In this document: in pieces, positions 22,263-33,177 of the stretch
How the letters are laid out: every line of letters starts with the position of its first letter
Position numbering within the stretch: position 1 is the stretch's first letter
Source: Macrostomum hystrix
Lineage: Eukaryota > Platyhelminthes > Macrostomidae
DNA: 64,000 bases
Assembly (NCBI GenBank): GCA_950097015.1
Contig: CATNEN010000003.1
Coordinates: 16,075,781-16,139,780, forward strand
Direction: 5' to 3'
The notes under the pieces: generated by a model
What the model was told of the DNA's origin: nothing
Seen by the model: only the letters and a program-made list of their open reading frames with translations
Database searches by the model: none
Position numbers and translations under genes: made by a program

Positions 22263-25200
22263 GTGAGTTTAATTCGTTATTACATATATATTGGAATCAA
22301 ATTACTGGAATCAAAGAAGTCCTGATGGAATCAAAGAATCAAAGAACTCAAATAATTTCTGCTGGGATCAATTAATTAGTGCTAGCAGCAAATGCATTAA
22401 TGCTGGGATCAAGGAATTAATGCCCGGATCACTGAATTAATGCTTTAATTAATTACTTACCTCTGGTATCAACTTATTACCGCTGGGATAAATTAATAAC
22501 CGCTGGGATTGACTATTTACCACTGGGATCCCGCATTTACCGCTGTGATCGATGTTTTACCACTGGGATTAATTAATTACAGCTGGGATTGATTACTTAA
22601 TGATGGGATCAATTAAGAAACGATTTCAGCGCTAGGAATGACCGCTGGGATCAGAAAATGTATGCTGGGATTAAGTTATTTTTATGTGATCAATGTACTA
22701 CCGCTATAATTGTTTTTGACCGCTGGGATCAATTACTTACGGCTAGGATTAATGAATGAATGAATCACTCGTAATTGGTTGAAGCATTTTAACTGGAATT
22801 TTAACATGTTTTTCCTTCACTGCATTTTCACTTTCTAGGTATGAAAACGCAGAGCAAGCTTTGGTTCCGCTAAATGCCTTTCAAATAATTCGCATAATCG
22901 GTGATGGAAACTGTTTTTTCCATGCCGTTTGTGATCAGTTGCGAGGCACCCCGCTAGAAACTGATGCAGCTTCACTGCGGCGCACTTTGTCAAGCCGTGC
23001 AACTGAACTGATGCCAGAATTAGTGGCTGAAGGCTTTGTACTGCCGGAAGATGCAGACGCCATTGTAAATGCATCTTTTACTGAGGGAACTTATGTGCCA
23101 AATGAAATTGTACCTCTCCTAAGTCGCTGCTTTCAAGTGGACCTGGTTGTTTACCAAGGTAATGGCAATGTATTGCAAATATGTAGATCCTCTGTGCAGC
23201 CTCCTATTGCAGTTGTTTGCGTGCTTCTCAACAATGAGCACTATGAGTCGCTCAGACTTCGAGACCCACTGCATGGAGCAGAGCCTATTGAGGATTCAGA
23301 GTTCCCCACTCCTGCTGCAAGCAGAACACCTGCCAGCAGGACCAAAGTCAACTGGCGCAAGAGACCCGCTGATTCAACTCGGGGTCCTGCTGCTGCTGGC
23401 GGCCTCTCTGGCCGTGGTGCAGGACAAAGTTCGAGTTTTCATGGTCTCCCACATCCAGATGTGGAGACTCACGCCGACAACAGCTCCGGAGCTCAGCAAA
23501 GGTAGTTTATGGGCTGGATTCTTTGGATTATGGGTGGAGCCTGGTGTGCCTGATACTTTGGCTTCCTGCATCAGACCTGGTCCCTTGGTTAATGGTTTCG
23601 CGAGGTAGGAGCCACTGTTAATCACTGCGCGTATAACAATATACTGTCGCATACACTACTTTGTTGGACGCTTCCCATTACCGGTTGTACACTTACTATT
23701 ACCAATAAAGGGCTATACAAAATGGTACCAATATTGTGACCATTGATAATATTGTATTGCCACAGTGTCCCTGTAGCTCATGCAAGCTACCTTGGTCTTT
23801 AACAGCCCGATCGTTTTGAAGCCATCGTGCTGATCAATTATTGAAGAGCAGCAGCTGATTCCATTCGCAGGCGAGCGGCGGCGGCGGCGGCGGTTGCAGC
23901 GCATTCAGCCGGCCGGATGGCCTGGGCATGCGACAAGTGCGGCGCGTTGCGCTGGAAGCTGGAGGCGCCGGGAATCTGCTGCAGCGGCGGCAAAGTCCAA
24001 CTGCCGCTGCCGAATGTGCCAGAGGAGCTGCGGCTACTCTACACGGGCGAGCATGAGAAGAGCAGTGCCTTCCTAAGCAACATCAGGAAGTACAATGCAG
24101 CGCTGCACATGACTTCCTTCGGCGTGAATTACAGAGTTCTTCCCGGTGGCTGCATGAATGTGGTGATTAACGGCCAAATCCATCACAGAATCGGCAGCCT
24201 GCTTCCGAGTGAAGATCGGGGAGCTCAGTTTGTCCAGATTTTCTTCTGCGACTCCGAGTTGGAGACCAGGATGGCCATGGTCCAGGACCTGGACCGTCAC
24301 CTACTGGAACTGCTGCAGAATATTCTGCACCGGGAAAACTCCTATGTGCGGAGCTTCAAGGCTGCAATCGAGCGGCTCAGGGACGACCCCGCACTGCAGG
24401 GGGCGACTCTGGTGATTCGAGCTGATCGGAGGCCCGCTGGTGAACACGCGAGGTGAGCAGAGAGGTCATTCTCATCTATCATTTTGTCTTAGGCTATTTC
24501 TGTATTTATCTTAGCATTTATCTTTTTGAGTTCTCTAATTTCTCTCCCCTTTTACTTTCTCACTCCACTCTCTTGCCATTTTGTCATTCTGATAGTCGTG
24601 ATGTCTTTTTCCACATTCTTCATTGTGTATCATGTACTTTAGAGCTGTTGTATAATTTTGAATACACTCATGTGTTTCGTCAGTACTTTGCAATTGGAAC
24701 AAAGGCGGTTAATTTTGTACCTATGTATAGGCTTCTGTGCTTCTGCATGGACAGTGTGTGTACATGCCTCTTTTTCTCCATTGACGTGCTGCTCTGCTCC
24801 CCAATTCCCAGACGATTCAACCTGCCAAGCACCAGCGAGGTCGGCGTTGTGTGCGACGCCATTGGTGATGACAGCGAAGGAACAATTGCCAGACGAGACA
24901 TTGTGCTACACCTGCGAGGAGGCGGGATTCAGTCAATTGATGAGACCCACCGCTCCTACGACCCGCTGGAGTACGTCCTGATTCATCCGTGCGGTGAGGA
25001 TGGCTGGCATCTGGGCCTCACAATGACCAACAACCGCAAGCTGTCACCAAAGGCCATGTACTCCCATCAGCTCATGGTGCGGCCTGGCGTGTTCAATGCG
25101 CTGCACTACGGCAGGCGGCTGTTCCAGCAGTACATTGTGGACCAGGCAGCCAAGATTGAAGCTGAACGGCTCAGCTACCTGAAGTCTCATCAGGATGAGC

Positions 25201-28200
25201 TGCTCTCTGACACCTACAGCGGGCTGAAGGATGCGATGGTAGCCGCTGACGGTGACCCTGAGTGGGTCAACAAGGTGGGCAAGCGCGTCATCCTGAGCTC
25301 CAGCTTTGTTGGTGGCCCGCGCTATCGGAGGGAGCGCCAGCAAGATGCGATGGCCTACGTGCTGAATTTCGGCCGACCGGACCTGTTCATCACAATGACA
25401 GCCAACCCTGCGTGGGAGGAGATCACGCAGGAGCTGCTGCCCGGCCAGAGCTCGGCTGATCGGCCGGATCTGACAATGCGGGTCTTTGATCTCAAGAGGA
25501 AGGCCCTGCTGCAGCGGCTCACGAAAGTATTTGGCGTGCAGGTGGCCCACGTGTGCTCATTGGAGTTTCAGAAGCGTGGTGAGTTCTGAATGTTGCTGGC
25601 GTCACAGGCAAGTCTTCTTTTTCAATTCAAGGGGCTATTCGATATATAATTGTTTAAATTTACCATACAAATTTATACTTTGTACATATTTTAATCACGG
25701 ACCTGTGTTTCAAAATCGAGATGCTGCAACACATGCTCTTTCAAATATACTTTTCTGCTAAATTAATTTCAAGTATTTCTAATGGCGGGTTAGAAGCGTT
25801 TGGGCCTATTCTATGTAGTATATTGACTGCTTGAAATAACTGGGATGCAATTTTCAGTTCACATATTTTATCGGTGCACTTTCGACACTGACACCCTGAC
25901 CACATTACCATCACAGGTCTGCCGCATGTTCACATCCTGCTGTGGCTGGCACAGCACGACCGGATCACGCCCGAGCGCTATGATGAGGTGGTGTGCGCGG
26001 AGATTCCCAGCGCCGAGGAGAATCCAGAGCTGCACAAGCTGGTGGTGGACAACATGATGCATGGACCATGCGGAGAGCTGAATCCCCGATGCGTCTGCAT
26101 GAAGAATGGAGTCTGCAGTAAGGCCTTTCCCAAGAACTACCAGGTGGCTACTGTAGTCAATGACTCCGGCTATCCATTCTACCGTCGACGATCTCCTGCC
26201 ATGGGTGGTCACGTGGGCAAGAAGTGTCTGCGAGGAAAGGAAGTCCCAATGGATAACCGGTAAGTGAAAGCTTCAACTGTATATGGGCGGTGGGTTCATG
26301 CCGCCTGTTATATGTCAACAACATTATAGGAGTTGTGGTCCAAATAGTTTTGATATGCGTCTAGGTAGACGTGTAGCCTATTCAATGGATTTTGCATGCA
26401 GCAGTTGCAGAAAAAGCTGGTGAGTAAGGGAAGTGACTGAAAGTATGCTTAGCATGGGTATCTCGTCCATTACATGTACGGGAATATTAAGCATTCATAT
26501 ACAGAATTATAGGCACTCATAAATGCCAATGACTTTGATTTCCTCAAGGTCATTAGTTTTTTATTTGAAGTGTGAAAGTTATTGTGAAGTTTGCTACATT
26601 AGTTCACCATGGAATCTTTTTTCAAGTTGGAGGGGAATCAAATTGAAGGCCTATATTGCCACCAATTAGGCTTGACTGGACTTGAATTTACTTGAATTCG
26701 TAAACTGTAGTTGCATCCTTTTTACTTTCTATTTTGTCACGCAGGTTCGTCGTGCCGTTCAACCCACTGCTGCTGGCCGAGTTCCGATGCCATCTGAACG
26801 TGGAGGTTTGCGCCACCGTCAAGGCCATCAAGTACGTGGTGAAGTACCTGAACAAAGGATCCGACATGGCCGTTATCGAACTGACGCCCGAGCAGCGAGA
26901 GCAGATCAAGTGGGATGAAATTGCGGCCTACTTGCTAACTCGGTATCTCGGCCCACATGAAGGCGCCCAGATCATTTTCGGCTTGGGCGTTCACAGCCGC
27001 TCTCCACCAGTACTTCAGCTGTGTGTGCATCTGAGTGGTGAAAACCGAGTGATCTTCACTAAGCAGACGGCAGCAACGACAGCCGCAAGACCACCGCGCA
27101 GCATGCTAACAGCATTTTTCGAGCTGTGCCGAACAGACGAATTTGCTCGCACCCTGCTCTACACGGAGCTGCCGCGACACTTTGTCTGGCACGCAGGTGC
27201 AAAGGAATGGCAGCGAGCCAAGATTGGAGCACCTGTGCAAGGCCATGCTGGTGTTCGACAGCGTGACAGCATTGGCCGGATGTACACCGTCAGTCCTCGA
27301 GCTGGTGACGTGTTCTACCTGCGGCTGGCTCTGCTACGTGTTCGTGGACCGGTGAGCTATGAGTCTCTACGCACAGTTGACGGCGTCTTGCATCCGGATT
27401 TCAAGGAAACCTGCAGGGCTCTCGGCCTGCTGGAGGACGACGAGCACTGGCGACTCTGCATGGAGGAGGCAACTGAGACGCAAATGCCAGCTGCTCTTCG
27501 GTGTCTCTTCTCAGTCATTCTGGTGCACGGAAACCCAAGCGATATTAACAACCTGTGGTCTCGCTTTCGTCTGGTCATGGGCGAGGATTTTGCCCATCGC
27601 GAGTCAGCGGAAGAAGCTTGGGTAGCGAACCGAGTTCTCCAAGATCTGGCAAAGCGTTTGGAGGCCATGGGAAGCAGACTATCACAGTTCGGCCTGCCAG
27701 AACCCTATCAGCATGCAGAGCAGGAGGCCGCTGAGGGTAGCTTTGTTGAGCAGCGCGAGCAGCAGCTGACCAATGAACAGCGGGAAATTTACGATGCCGT
27801 ACGGAACAGTCTGCAAGGTGGTACAGGTGGCCTTCACTTCATTGACGCCGCTGGTGGAACTGGCAAGAGCTTCTTGCTGGAGCTTCTGCTTGCGTACGTG
27901 AGATCTCGAGGAGAGACTGCATTGGCCGTTGCAAGCACCGGAATTGCAGCTACATTGCTCCCTGGCGGTCGGACGGCTCACTCAGCATTCAAAATTCCGC
28001 TGTCAGTTGTGAAGGAAAGCAGCGGCCGCTGTGACATCAAAAGACAGAGCGCATTGGCAGAGAAACTGCGCAATACCCAACTGATTGTGTGGGACGAGGC
28101 TGCAATGGTGCACCGAAAGATTCTTGAGGCCGTCGATCGCAGTCTAAGAGATGTCATCGCTGATAGGCCATTTGGTGGCCTCACTGTTGTGCTGGCTGGA

Positions 28201-29387
28201 GACTTCCGCCAGTTGCTGGCTGTCATCAAGGGCGGCACGGCAGCCAACACGATTCAGGCGAGCATCAAGAGGAGTGCAGTCTGGGCAGAGTTTCGGCAGC
28301 ACCGGCTCACTGGCAACCTGCGGCTCCAGACAGACTCTGCAGCTTTGCGCTACGCCGAGTTTTTGCTGCAGGTTTGTCAATTGATCATATTTTTAAAATT
28401 ATCAAAAATTTTAAAAATGAATTTCCATCCTTGAAAATTTGATGCCCAATTCTTTGCAATAGAAATCGAAAGCACGTGAAGAATTGGTTATATTCTGTCT
28501 TGGCCACGGCTGTTTTACTGACATTTACTTTGTCATTCATAACTCATAACGAATTTCTATATTTTGCCATTCTGCGATTTCATTTACGCAATATTTTCCA
28601 TCTTCATATCCTTAATTCGCAGGTCGGCGAGGGTCGCCTGCCAGAAGACAGCCAAGGCAACGTGGAACTTCCGGCTGAAATTTGCATGCCAGAAGGAGCG
28701 GAGACAAGTCAACTGATCCAGCACGTGTTCCCCAGCTTCGAGGAATCTGAGGAGCGTGATGGCATGTTCGAGTCGAGAGCAATTCTAGCACCTCACAACC
28801 AGACAGTTGACGATATCAACGCCCTGTGCCTGGCGATGTTTCCGGGAGATGTCGTCGAGTATCACTCATTCGACAGCATTCCGAACGACGAAGATGCATC
28901 AACGCAGTTTCCCGTGGAAGCGCTGAACTCGCTAGACCCGCCGGGATTGCCTCCGCATCGGCTGGAGCTCAAAGTCGGGGTGCCTGTCATGCTGCTCAGG
29001 AATCTGAACGCCCCACGGCTGTGCAACGGAACTCGGCTGATCGTTACAAAGCTGGACAAGAACGTTCTGGTAGCGCGGATCGCTGCTGGGGCTTTCAAGG
29101 GCGAGCCGGTTCTCCTGCCGAGAATTCCGCTGGAGCCCAACATCGAAGATTTGCCGGTGAAATTCCGCAGACTACAGTTCCCGGTGCGCCCATGCTTTGC
29201 GATTACGATACACAAGAGCCAGGGCCAGAGCTTGGACTTCTTCGGCGTGCATTTGCGACTCTCGTGCTTTCAGCATGGCCAGCTGTACGTTGCGCTGAGC
29301 CGTGCAAGAGACCCTGGGCATGTCAAGATTCTGGTGCCTGGAAGAAGAACTCTAAATGTTGTTTTGAAAGCAGTTCTGTCTGACTAG
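21715..29387 (+). CDS. Helitron replicase: OTU protease, Rep (HUH) nuclease and PIF1-type helicase
   Basis: Seven exons join in phase: 21715-22262, 22839-23501, 23871-24452, 24812-25578, 25917-26259, 26745-28371 and 28623-29387. All introns are GT-AG and the product has 1764 residues. Order of parts: charged 23-residue repeats (to about 170); OTU domain with Asp205 and Cys208 in GDGNC and His317 in NNEHY; Cys-rich N-terminal Helitron domain (CDKC near 424, ICCSGGK); Rep nuclease with HVH at 857-859 and the two tyrosines Y998 and Y1002 in KYVVKYLNKG; helicase with Walker A GGTGKS (K1342), Walker B WDEAA (D1418), GDFRQ (1453), TIHKSQGQ (1705) and YVALSRARD. These are the residues known to nick, join and unwind DNA in Helitron transposition, so the protein looks complete. 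The role of OTU in Helitrons is not established. Exon joins are inferred from phase and homology. I use the ATG at 21715 (G at -3 and +4). Confidence 0.88.
22263..22838 (+). other. Replicase intron 1 with degenerate repeats
   Basis: A 576-bp intron from GTGAGT to TTTCTAG. Much of it (22290-22760) is a degenerate repeat of about 20-30 bp around CTGGGATCAATTAATTAC. Confidence 0.6.
22839..23501 (+). CDS. Replicase exon 2: OTU domain
   Basis: It encodes the OTU cysteine protease fold: GDGNCFFHAV with catalytic Asp and Cys, and NNEHYESL with the catalytic His. OTU enzymes remove ubiquitin; in Helitrons the target is unknown. The C-terminal part is a low-complexity Ala/Gly/Ser linker. The exon ends AAG/GTAGTT in phase 2 and fits exon 3. 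The reading frame has a stop (TAG) four bases past the donor, and AATAAA occurs at 23704, so a separate OTU-only transcript is possible. Confidence 0.8.
23871..24452 (+). CDS. Replicase exon 3: Cys-rich Helitron N-terminal domain
   Basis: After an alanine run from a GCG repeat, the exon encodes ACDKCGALRWKLE and ICCSGGKVQLP, then IRKYNAALHMTSFGV and INGQIHHRIGSLLP. This is the conserved zinc-binding-like region found before the Rep domain in animal Helitrons. If a separate transcript starts here, the ATG at 23917 is the first one. Confidence 0.8.
24812..26259 (+). CDS. Replicase exons 4 and 5: Rep nuclease, first part
   Basis: Exons 24812-25578 and 25917-26259 are separated by a 338-bp intron and joined in phase 1. 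Motif 1 is seen as FGRPDLFITMTANPAWEEI. The metal-binding HUH motif, LPHVHILLW, is at the start of exon 5, directly after the splice. The intron lies between the two nuclease motifs, so correct splicing is needed for an active nuclease. The conserved MMHGPCG and PFYRRRSP blocks follow. Confidence 0.85.
26745..28371 (+). CDS. Replicase exon 6: Rep tyrosines and helicase motifs I-III
   Basis: It starts FVVPFNPLLLAEF and has the two-tyrosine motif KYVVKYLNKG, the catalytic residues that attack DNA. The helicase begins near LTNEQREIYDAV, with Walker A DAAGGTGKS, Walker B LIVWDEAAM and LAGDFRQLLAV. It ends in phase 0 at CAG/GTTTGT. Confidence 0.87.
28623..29387 (+). CDS. Replicase exon 7: C-terminal helicase part
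   Basis: It contains ILAPHNQTVDDIN, VGVPVMLLRNLN, FAITIHKSQGQSLD and QLYVALSRARD, the later motifs of PIF1-like SF1 helicases, and ends at TAG. No frameshift or early stop is seen. Confidence 0.87.
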   Translation, partial: VGEGRLPEDSQGNVELPAEICMPEGAETSQLIQHVFPSFEESEERDGMFESRAILAPHNQTVDDINALCLAMFPGDVVEYHSFDSIPNDEDASTQFPVEALNSLDPPGLPPHRLELKVGVPVMLLRNLNAPRLCNGTRLIVTKLDKNVLVARIAAGAFKGEPVLLPRIPLEPNIEDLPVKFRRLQFPVRPCFAITIHKSQGQSLDFFGVHLRLSCFQHGQLYVALSRARDPGHVKILVPGRRTLNVVLKAVLSD

Positions 29388-30943
29388 AAACCTGATGAGC
29401 TAACACTCTGTATTATTTAAAGTTAGGACTCATTCTCCTTGACATGTGTCATGATAGTCACTGGTATCTGACCTCCTGTATAAAGTCTAACTTTAGTTGT
29501 ATAGAAGAATATTCGAGTAGAAGACTTGCAATGGAAAAGACAGAAATATTCCTATATCAACATGCTTCAAGATATTTATCTGTAGAAAGTGAAAAGTAAC
29601 AAATTCAGATATTTGAAAACAACAAATATATCAGTTCATGTTGATTAAATGGTTAATAGAACGCAGAGCTTTATACAGGGCGTCACTTGTCCAGTCCACT
29701 TTTGTAATGGCGTAGCCTGAGCATTTATCATGCGGTTGCATTTCTCTCCGGATCTTTCTGAAGGAGACAGCTCAGGTTGATAAGCGTGATTTCATTATGT
29801 TCTGCGTAGTGCAGCGCCAGTCTAAGATGCATTGACATCTCTCTTTCTTAGCAAAAGGTTTACCTTTTCTGGCGTTCGAAATCACGCCGGCTAGACACTA
29901 AATTGCACAATCCTTAGTTGAGGATTTTGAGCTTAGCCGAGAGAACGGCTCTGTCACTTTACTGTTTGAGTGATGGAGCACTTGTCCACAGAGCCTCGTC
30001 CACTCTGTGTGTCAAACGTTCTACTTTGGGGAGCTCTGTCTAGCCATGAGCATCAGAATGATGCGGGTTCGAACAGTCATTGGGACCTTGTAATACTCCA
30101 TTTGACGATTTTGTGCACGAGTCTTGTGCTTGCAACTTTTTGGTAGTCGGAGAGTAGCTCCATAATAATTATAGGCAAAATTAACTACACAAGACGATTG
30201 TACGACCTATAACGAATGTATGTCTTATTGCGACTGTATGACCTATTGTGAATGTATGACCTATTGCGACTGTATGACCTATTGTGAATGTATGACCTAT
30301 TACCAATGCATGACCTACATGTATAACGACTGTATGAAGAACATTTTAACTCTCGTTCAAATTCTGTTGGGTCAACCATTGGGCTGCATTAGCCAGACTC
30401 GCCCAGATATATGAAAAAAAACTTTTTTAATGTTTTTAATGATTCAGATTGGCAGACTACATATTTTGAAACTTTGTACCTATACTGCAACTGGGCACGC
30501 TCCCACGCTGATACTTCTTGAAAAAAGGAAATGCAGTTACGCATTTCTGATGTACGCCTCGTAGATAGGTAATAGTAATAAGTTAATTCGCTCAGTTTCT
30601 CACGAACATTTATTACAATTCGTAAATAAAGCATCGCATGTAAGTCAGGAAGACAACACCATTTATCCATCACTGCCATTTATCAATTGTGATTCTCAAT
30701 TGCACTCATTTCATTTTTTTGCACTTCAGTGACACTAGCAGTTCACAAAAACTATTTTTCACTGCTCTAAAAAATTCATAGTTCCACCACTCATGCGGAG
30801 AATTGAAATTAAAATCGTTAAGTTGTCAAATCGCCAATGCTCGAGAGTTGCTCCACATCCTTCATCAGTCGCCGTGATTCGCTCAGTCTTTGATTTGAAT
30901 GTCATTGATTGGTTGATTGGTCCAGCGCGGGTCCATTGTTGGC
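29388..30943. other. Region between convergent replicase and RPA-like genes
   Basis: No coding segment recognised. It contains an 18-bp minisatellite at 30198-30340 and a short tRNA-like GCGGGTTCGAAC near 30069 without a full tRNA fold. AATAAA on the minus strand at 30609-30614 is a possible 3' end for the RPA-like transcript. Confidence 0.5.
30198..30340. repeat. 18-bp minisatellite
   Basis: About seven units of TGTATGACCTATTGCGAC with alternation of GCGAC and GTGAA variants. Confidence 0.85.
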
Positions 30944-32556
30944 TCAGTCGTCCGTCCTCTGAGAACTAAATGTCATATCGCTTCGCCTGCAATGGGGTAG
31001 TTATGTTTCAGACTTTTCATTTCAACAAGACTTAAATTAGAAGACCTAAGAAATGTGCTTATTTACTCACTGTGAACTCTCCGGCTCTTCAATAGAGATC
31101 ACGGTCTGTAGGTGCGATGATGGCAGTAGGCAATAAATGAAAAAATTGTACAATATATAATAGAGCTAGCAAGATTTATAATTTTATAAAAACATACCTC
31201 CCAGCTTCCCTTTCGAATGCGCACGCGCCTGAGCTTCACAGACGTGGGAAGCTCCAGAAGCAATTCGTCTGCTCGTGAAGGGCCAGGATTTTTAGCAGAG
31301 ACAATTGACGAAAGTGGCGAAAGGTCCTGGTTCCCATCTGAAGCGTTGCCCGCTGAGCGATCATGGTGCCAAACACGTAGCCGCTCGGCTTCGAAGATGT
31401 CCGGCTCATGGACACATAGTGCGGAGCTGCAGGATAGTGAAATCGATCCATAGTCGTTGGTTTTTGCGCCTTTGACTGCGAGAACACTGCCAGTTGGCCA
31501 AGACGAAACCTGCGTAGTGCTCGCTCCCCAGAATGTGCATGAAATCGTAAAATTGGTTGCATCGGCCAGGCTGACAGTCGACTTAGTGCAAGTTCCGCTT
31601 CTTGTCTTAACGTCTGTTGGGCCGTCTTTCGATATTATAATGCCAAGAACGTCGACAAGAACACTGAGGAGGAGATATGGAATGGTAACGAATGTACAGA
31701 AATATACAGAATCTACAGATCTTGGATTTTACGATCAAAGTGAGACTCCTTCCTTCCAATTAATCAGAGGCAAATTTATGCGTTATGCGTCTATGGCCAA
31801 ATCATTAATCACTTTAAAATAAGCATTTCCATATTTCCTTGTTTGATCGGTACTTTGTATGTACTTTGGCAGGTACCCGCATGAGATTTGAATGCGTGAA
31901 TTGACTATTAATTTGTTTGAAGTATGGAAGAGTGCTCCTTACATGCCCAAGCTCCAGTGCAATGCGGAGCGTTAGCAGAAAGTATATCTGGCTGACTCTG
32001 GCTGATCCCAAGGTGTTCTAATCATCCAAGTCATAAAAGTTCAAAATAAATAGTTTCAACACAGAAGCCCTACCCGTCTGTTCCGACATTTGCCAGGTCG
32101 GAAATAGCACGAAAGCGAAATTGCGGGCCGCACAAAATGTCATCTGGCGACTCCTCTACAGTGCCGTCGTCCTCCATGTCAACTTTGACCTCAAAAGTAT
32201 TGGACGCAGTGTTGTAACGCGCGTCGGCAACCGCTATCATGCCGCCTGAGATCGCTACTGTTTTTCCAACAGCACATTTTGACCAAGCGACTGCCAGGTC
32301 ACGGCCAAAAAAGCAGGCCTTGATTTCTGCTGTTGTGTCCATAAGTAGTACGGAAAAGAGCTCTCCGGTACCTTTGCGGCTAGCATATTTGCGAATCTGT
32401 ATACGAGAAATTCGAGAAATTAGAAAGCGAATGAAGTATTATTAATAGCAGTACTGAAATTGGGTAAAAAATGCGGCTCACCTCATTTCGAAGCATGACC
32501 TTGGCGAAAATAGGCGAAGTTAGCTTTCCACAGGCTGTTATATTTATTATCTTCAT
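30944..32556 (-). CDS. RPA1-like single-strand DNA-binding protein carried by the Helitron
   Basis: Five exons join in phase: 32556-32482, 32396-32074, 31663-31198, 31105-31071 and 30986-30944. All have GT-AG introns, including a 35-bp microexon, and the total is exactly 314 codons with stop, or 313 residues. The first OB fold resembles RPA70 DBD-A: PIFAKVMLRNE/IRKYASRK, GTGELFSVLLMDTTAEIKA and FRFRAISDLANVGTDG. The second resembles DBD-B: VLVDVLGIII, STVSLADATNFTISCTFWG, VLAVKGAKTNDYG and PDIFEAERLRVW. The zinc-containing C-terminal domain of cellular RPA1 is absent. RPA-like genes are known passengers of plant and some animal Helitrons, where they probably coat single-stranded DNA during rolling-circle transfer. 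The gene is on the strand opposite the replicase. Start chosen: the ATG just before the first strand of DBD-A. Confidence 0.82.
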
Positions 32557-33177
32557 GTTTAAATATGCTTTTTGTAGTAAAGCAATCTCGGAATCGAATT
32601 TCGTTGTTGGCGGTCAAAATCAGACTTTTAATTGGATTTTGTTGTTTTGTGGCGGTCTAAATCTGACTTTTTGGCGGTATAAATCATCTGACTTTCCTAT
32701 TTTAAACCGACATGTTCTGTACACTGCTTTATTTTCTCAAGCTTGACTCAATCAATAAATGTACATGCCTTCAGAAGGCGGCCAGTCAGACACAGGCACC
32801 AGGGGGGTTTCTTATGAAAGTATTCTCCATGCTTTATGCTAAATATGTGCATCAAGTAGGCGGAAATTGGTGTACATTTTCAGCATAAATCATAAAGAAT
32901 ACTTTCATAAGAAACCCCCCAGGGGGTGGGGGTAGTCGCATTTTATTAGATTGCATCAGTGCCCAATGCATTCTCTTGCCCTTGTGGTATAGGTATAGGC
33001 ACCTTTCAGGACTCAAGGAGAGTATTTCTATGAATTCGTGGAGACTTGAATTTCATATTTTGTAATAGTTGAACAAAAAGTTCACGTTAAAACTAGAATA
33101 AAAGCTTTCAGAAGGAGGCATACAATCTACCCACAACAGACTTTTATGTAACCACAATAGTACAAGCAAAAAATTAG
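32557..33177. other. Upstream of RPA-like gene; contains a large hairpin
   Basis: No gene seen. It holds an inverted repeat (32802-32920), and at 32930-33000 a stretch resembling internal Helitron sequence (TTAGATTGCATCAGTGC), also present in H4. Confidence 0.5.
32802..32920. repeat. Inverted repeat with 39-bp arms
   Basis: The left arm begins GGGGGGTTTCTTATGAAAG and the right arm is its reverse complement with about three mismatches, separated by about 41 bp. It could be a small MITE inserted in H5, or a foldback structure. Confidence 0.7.
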
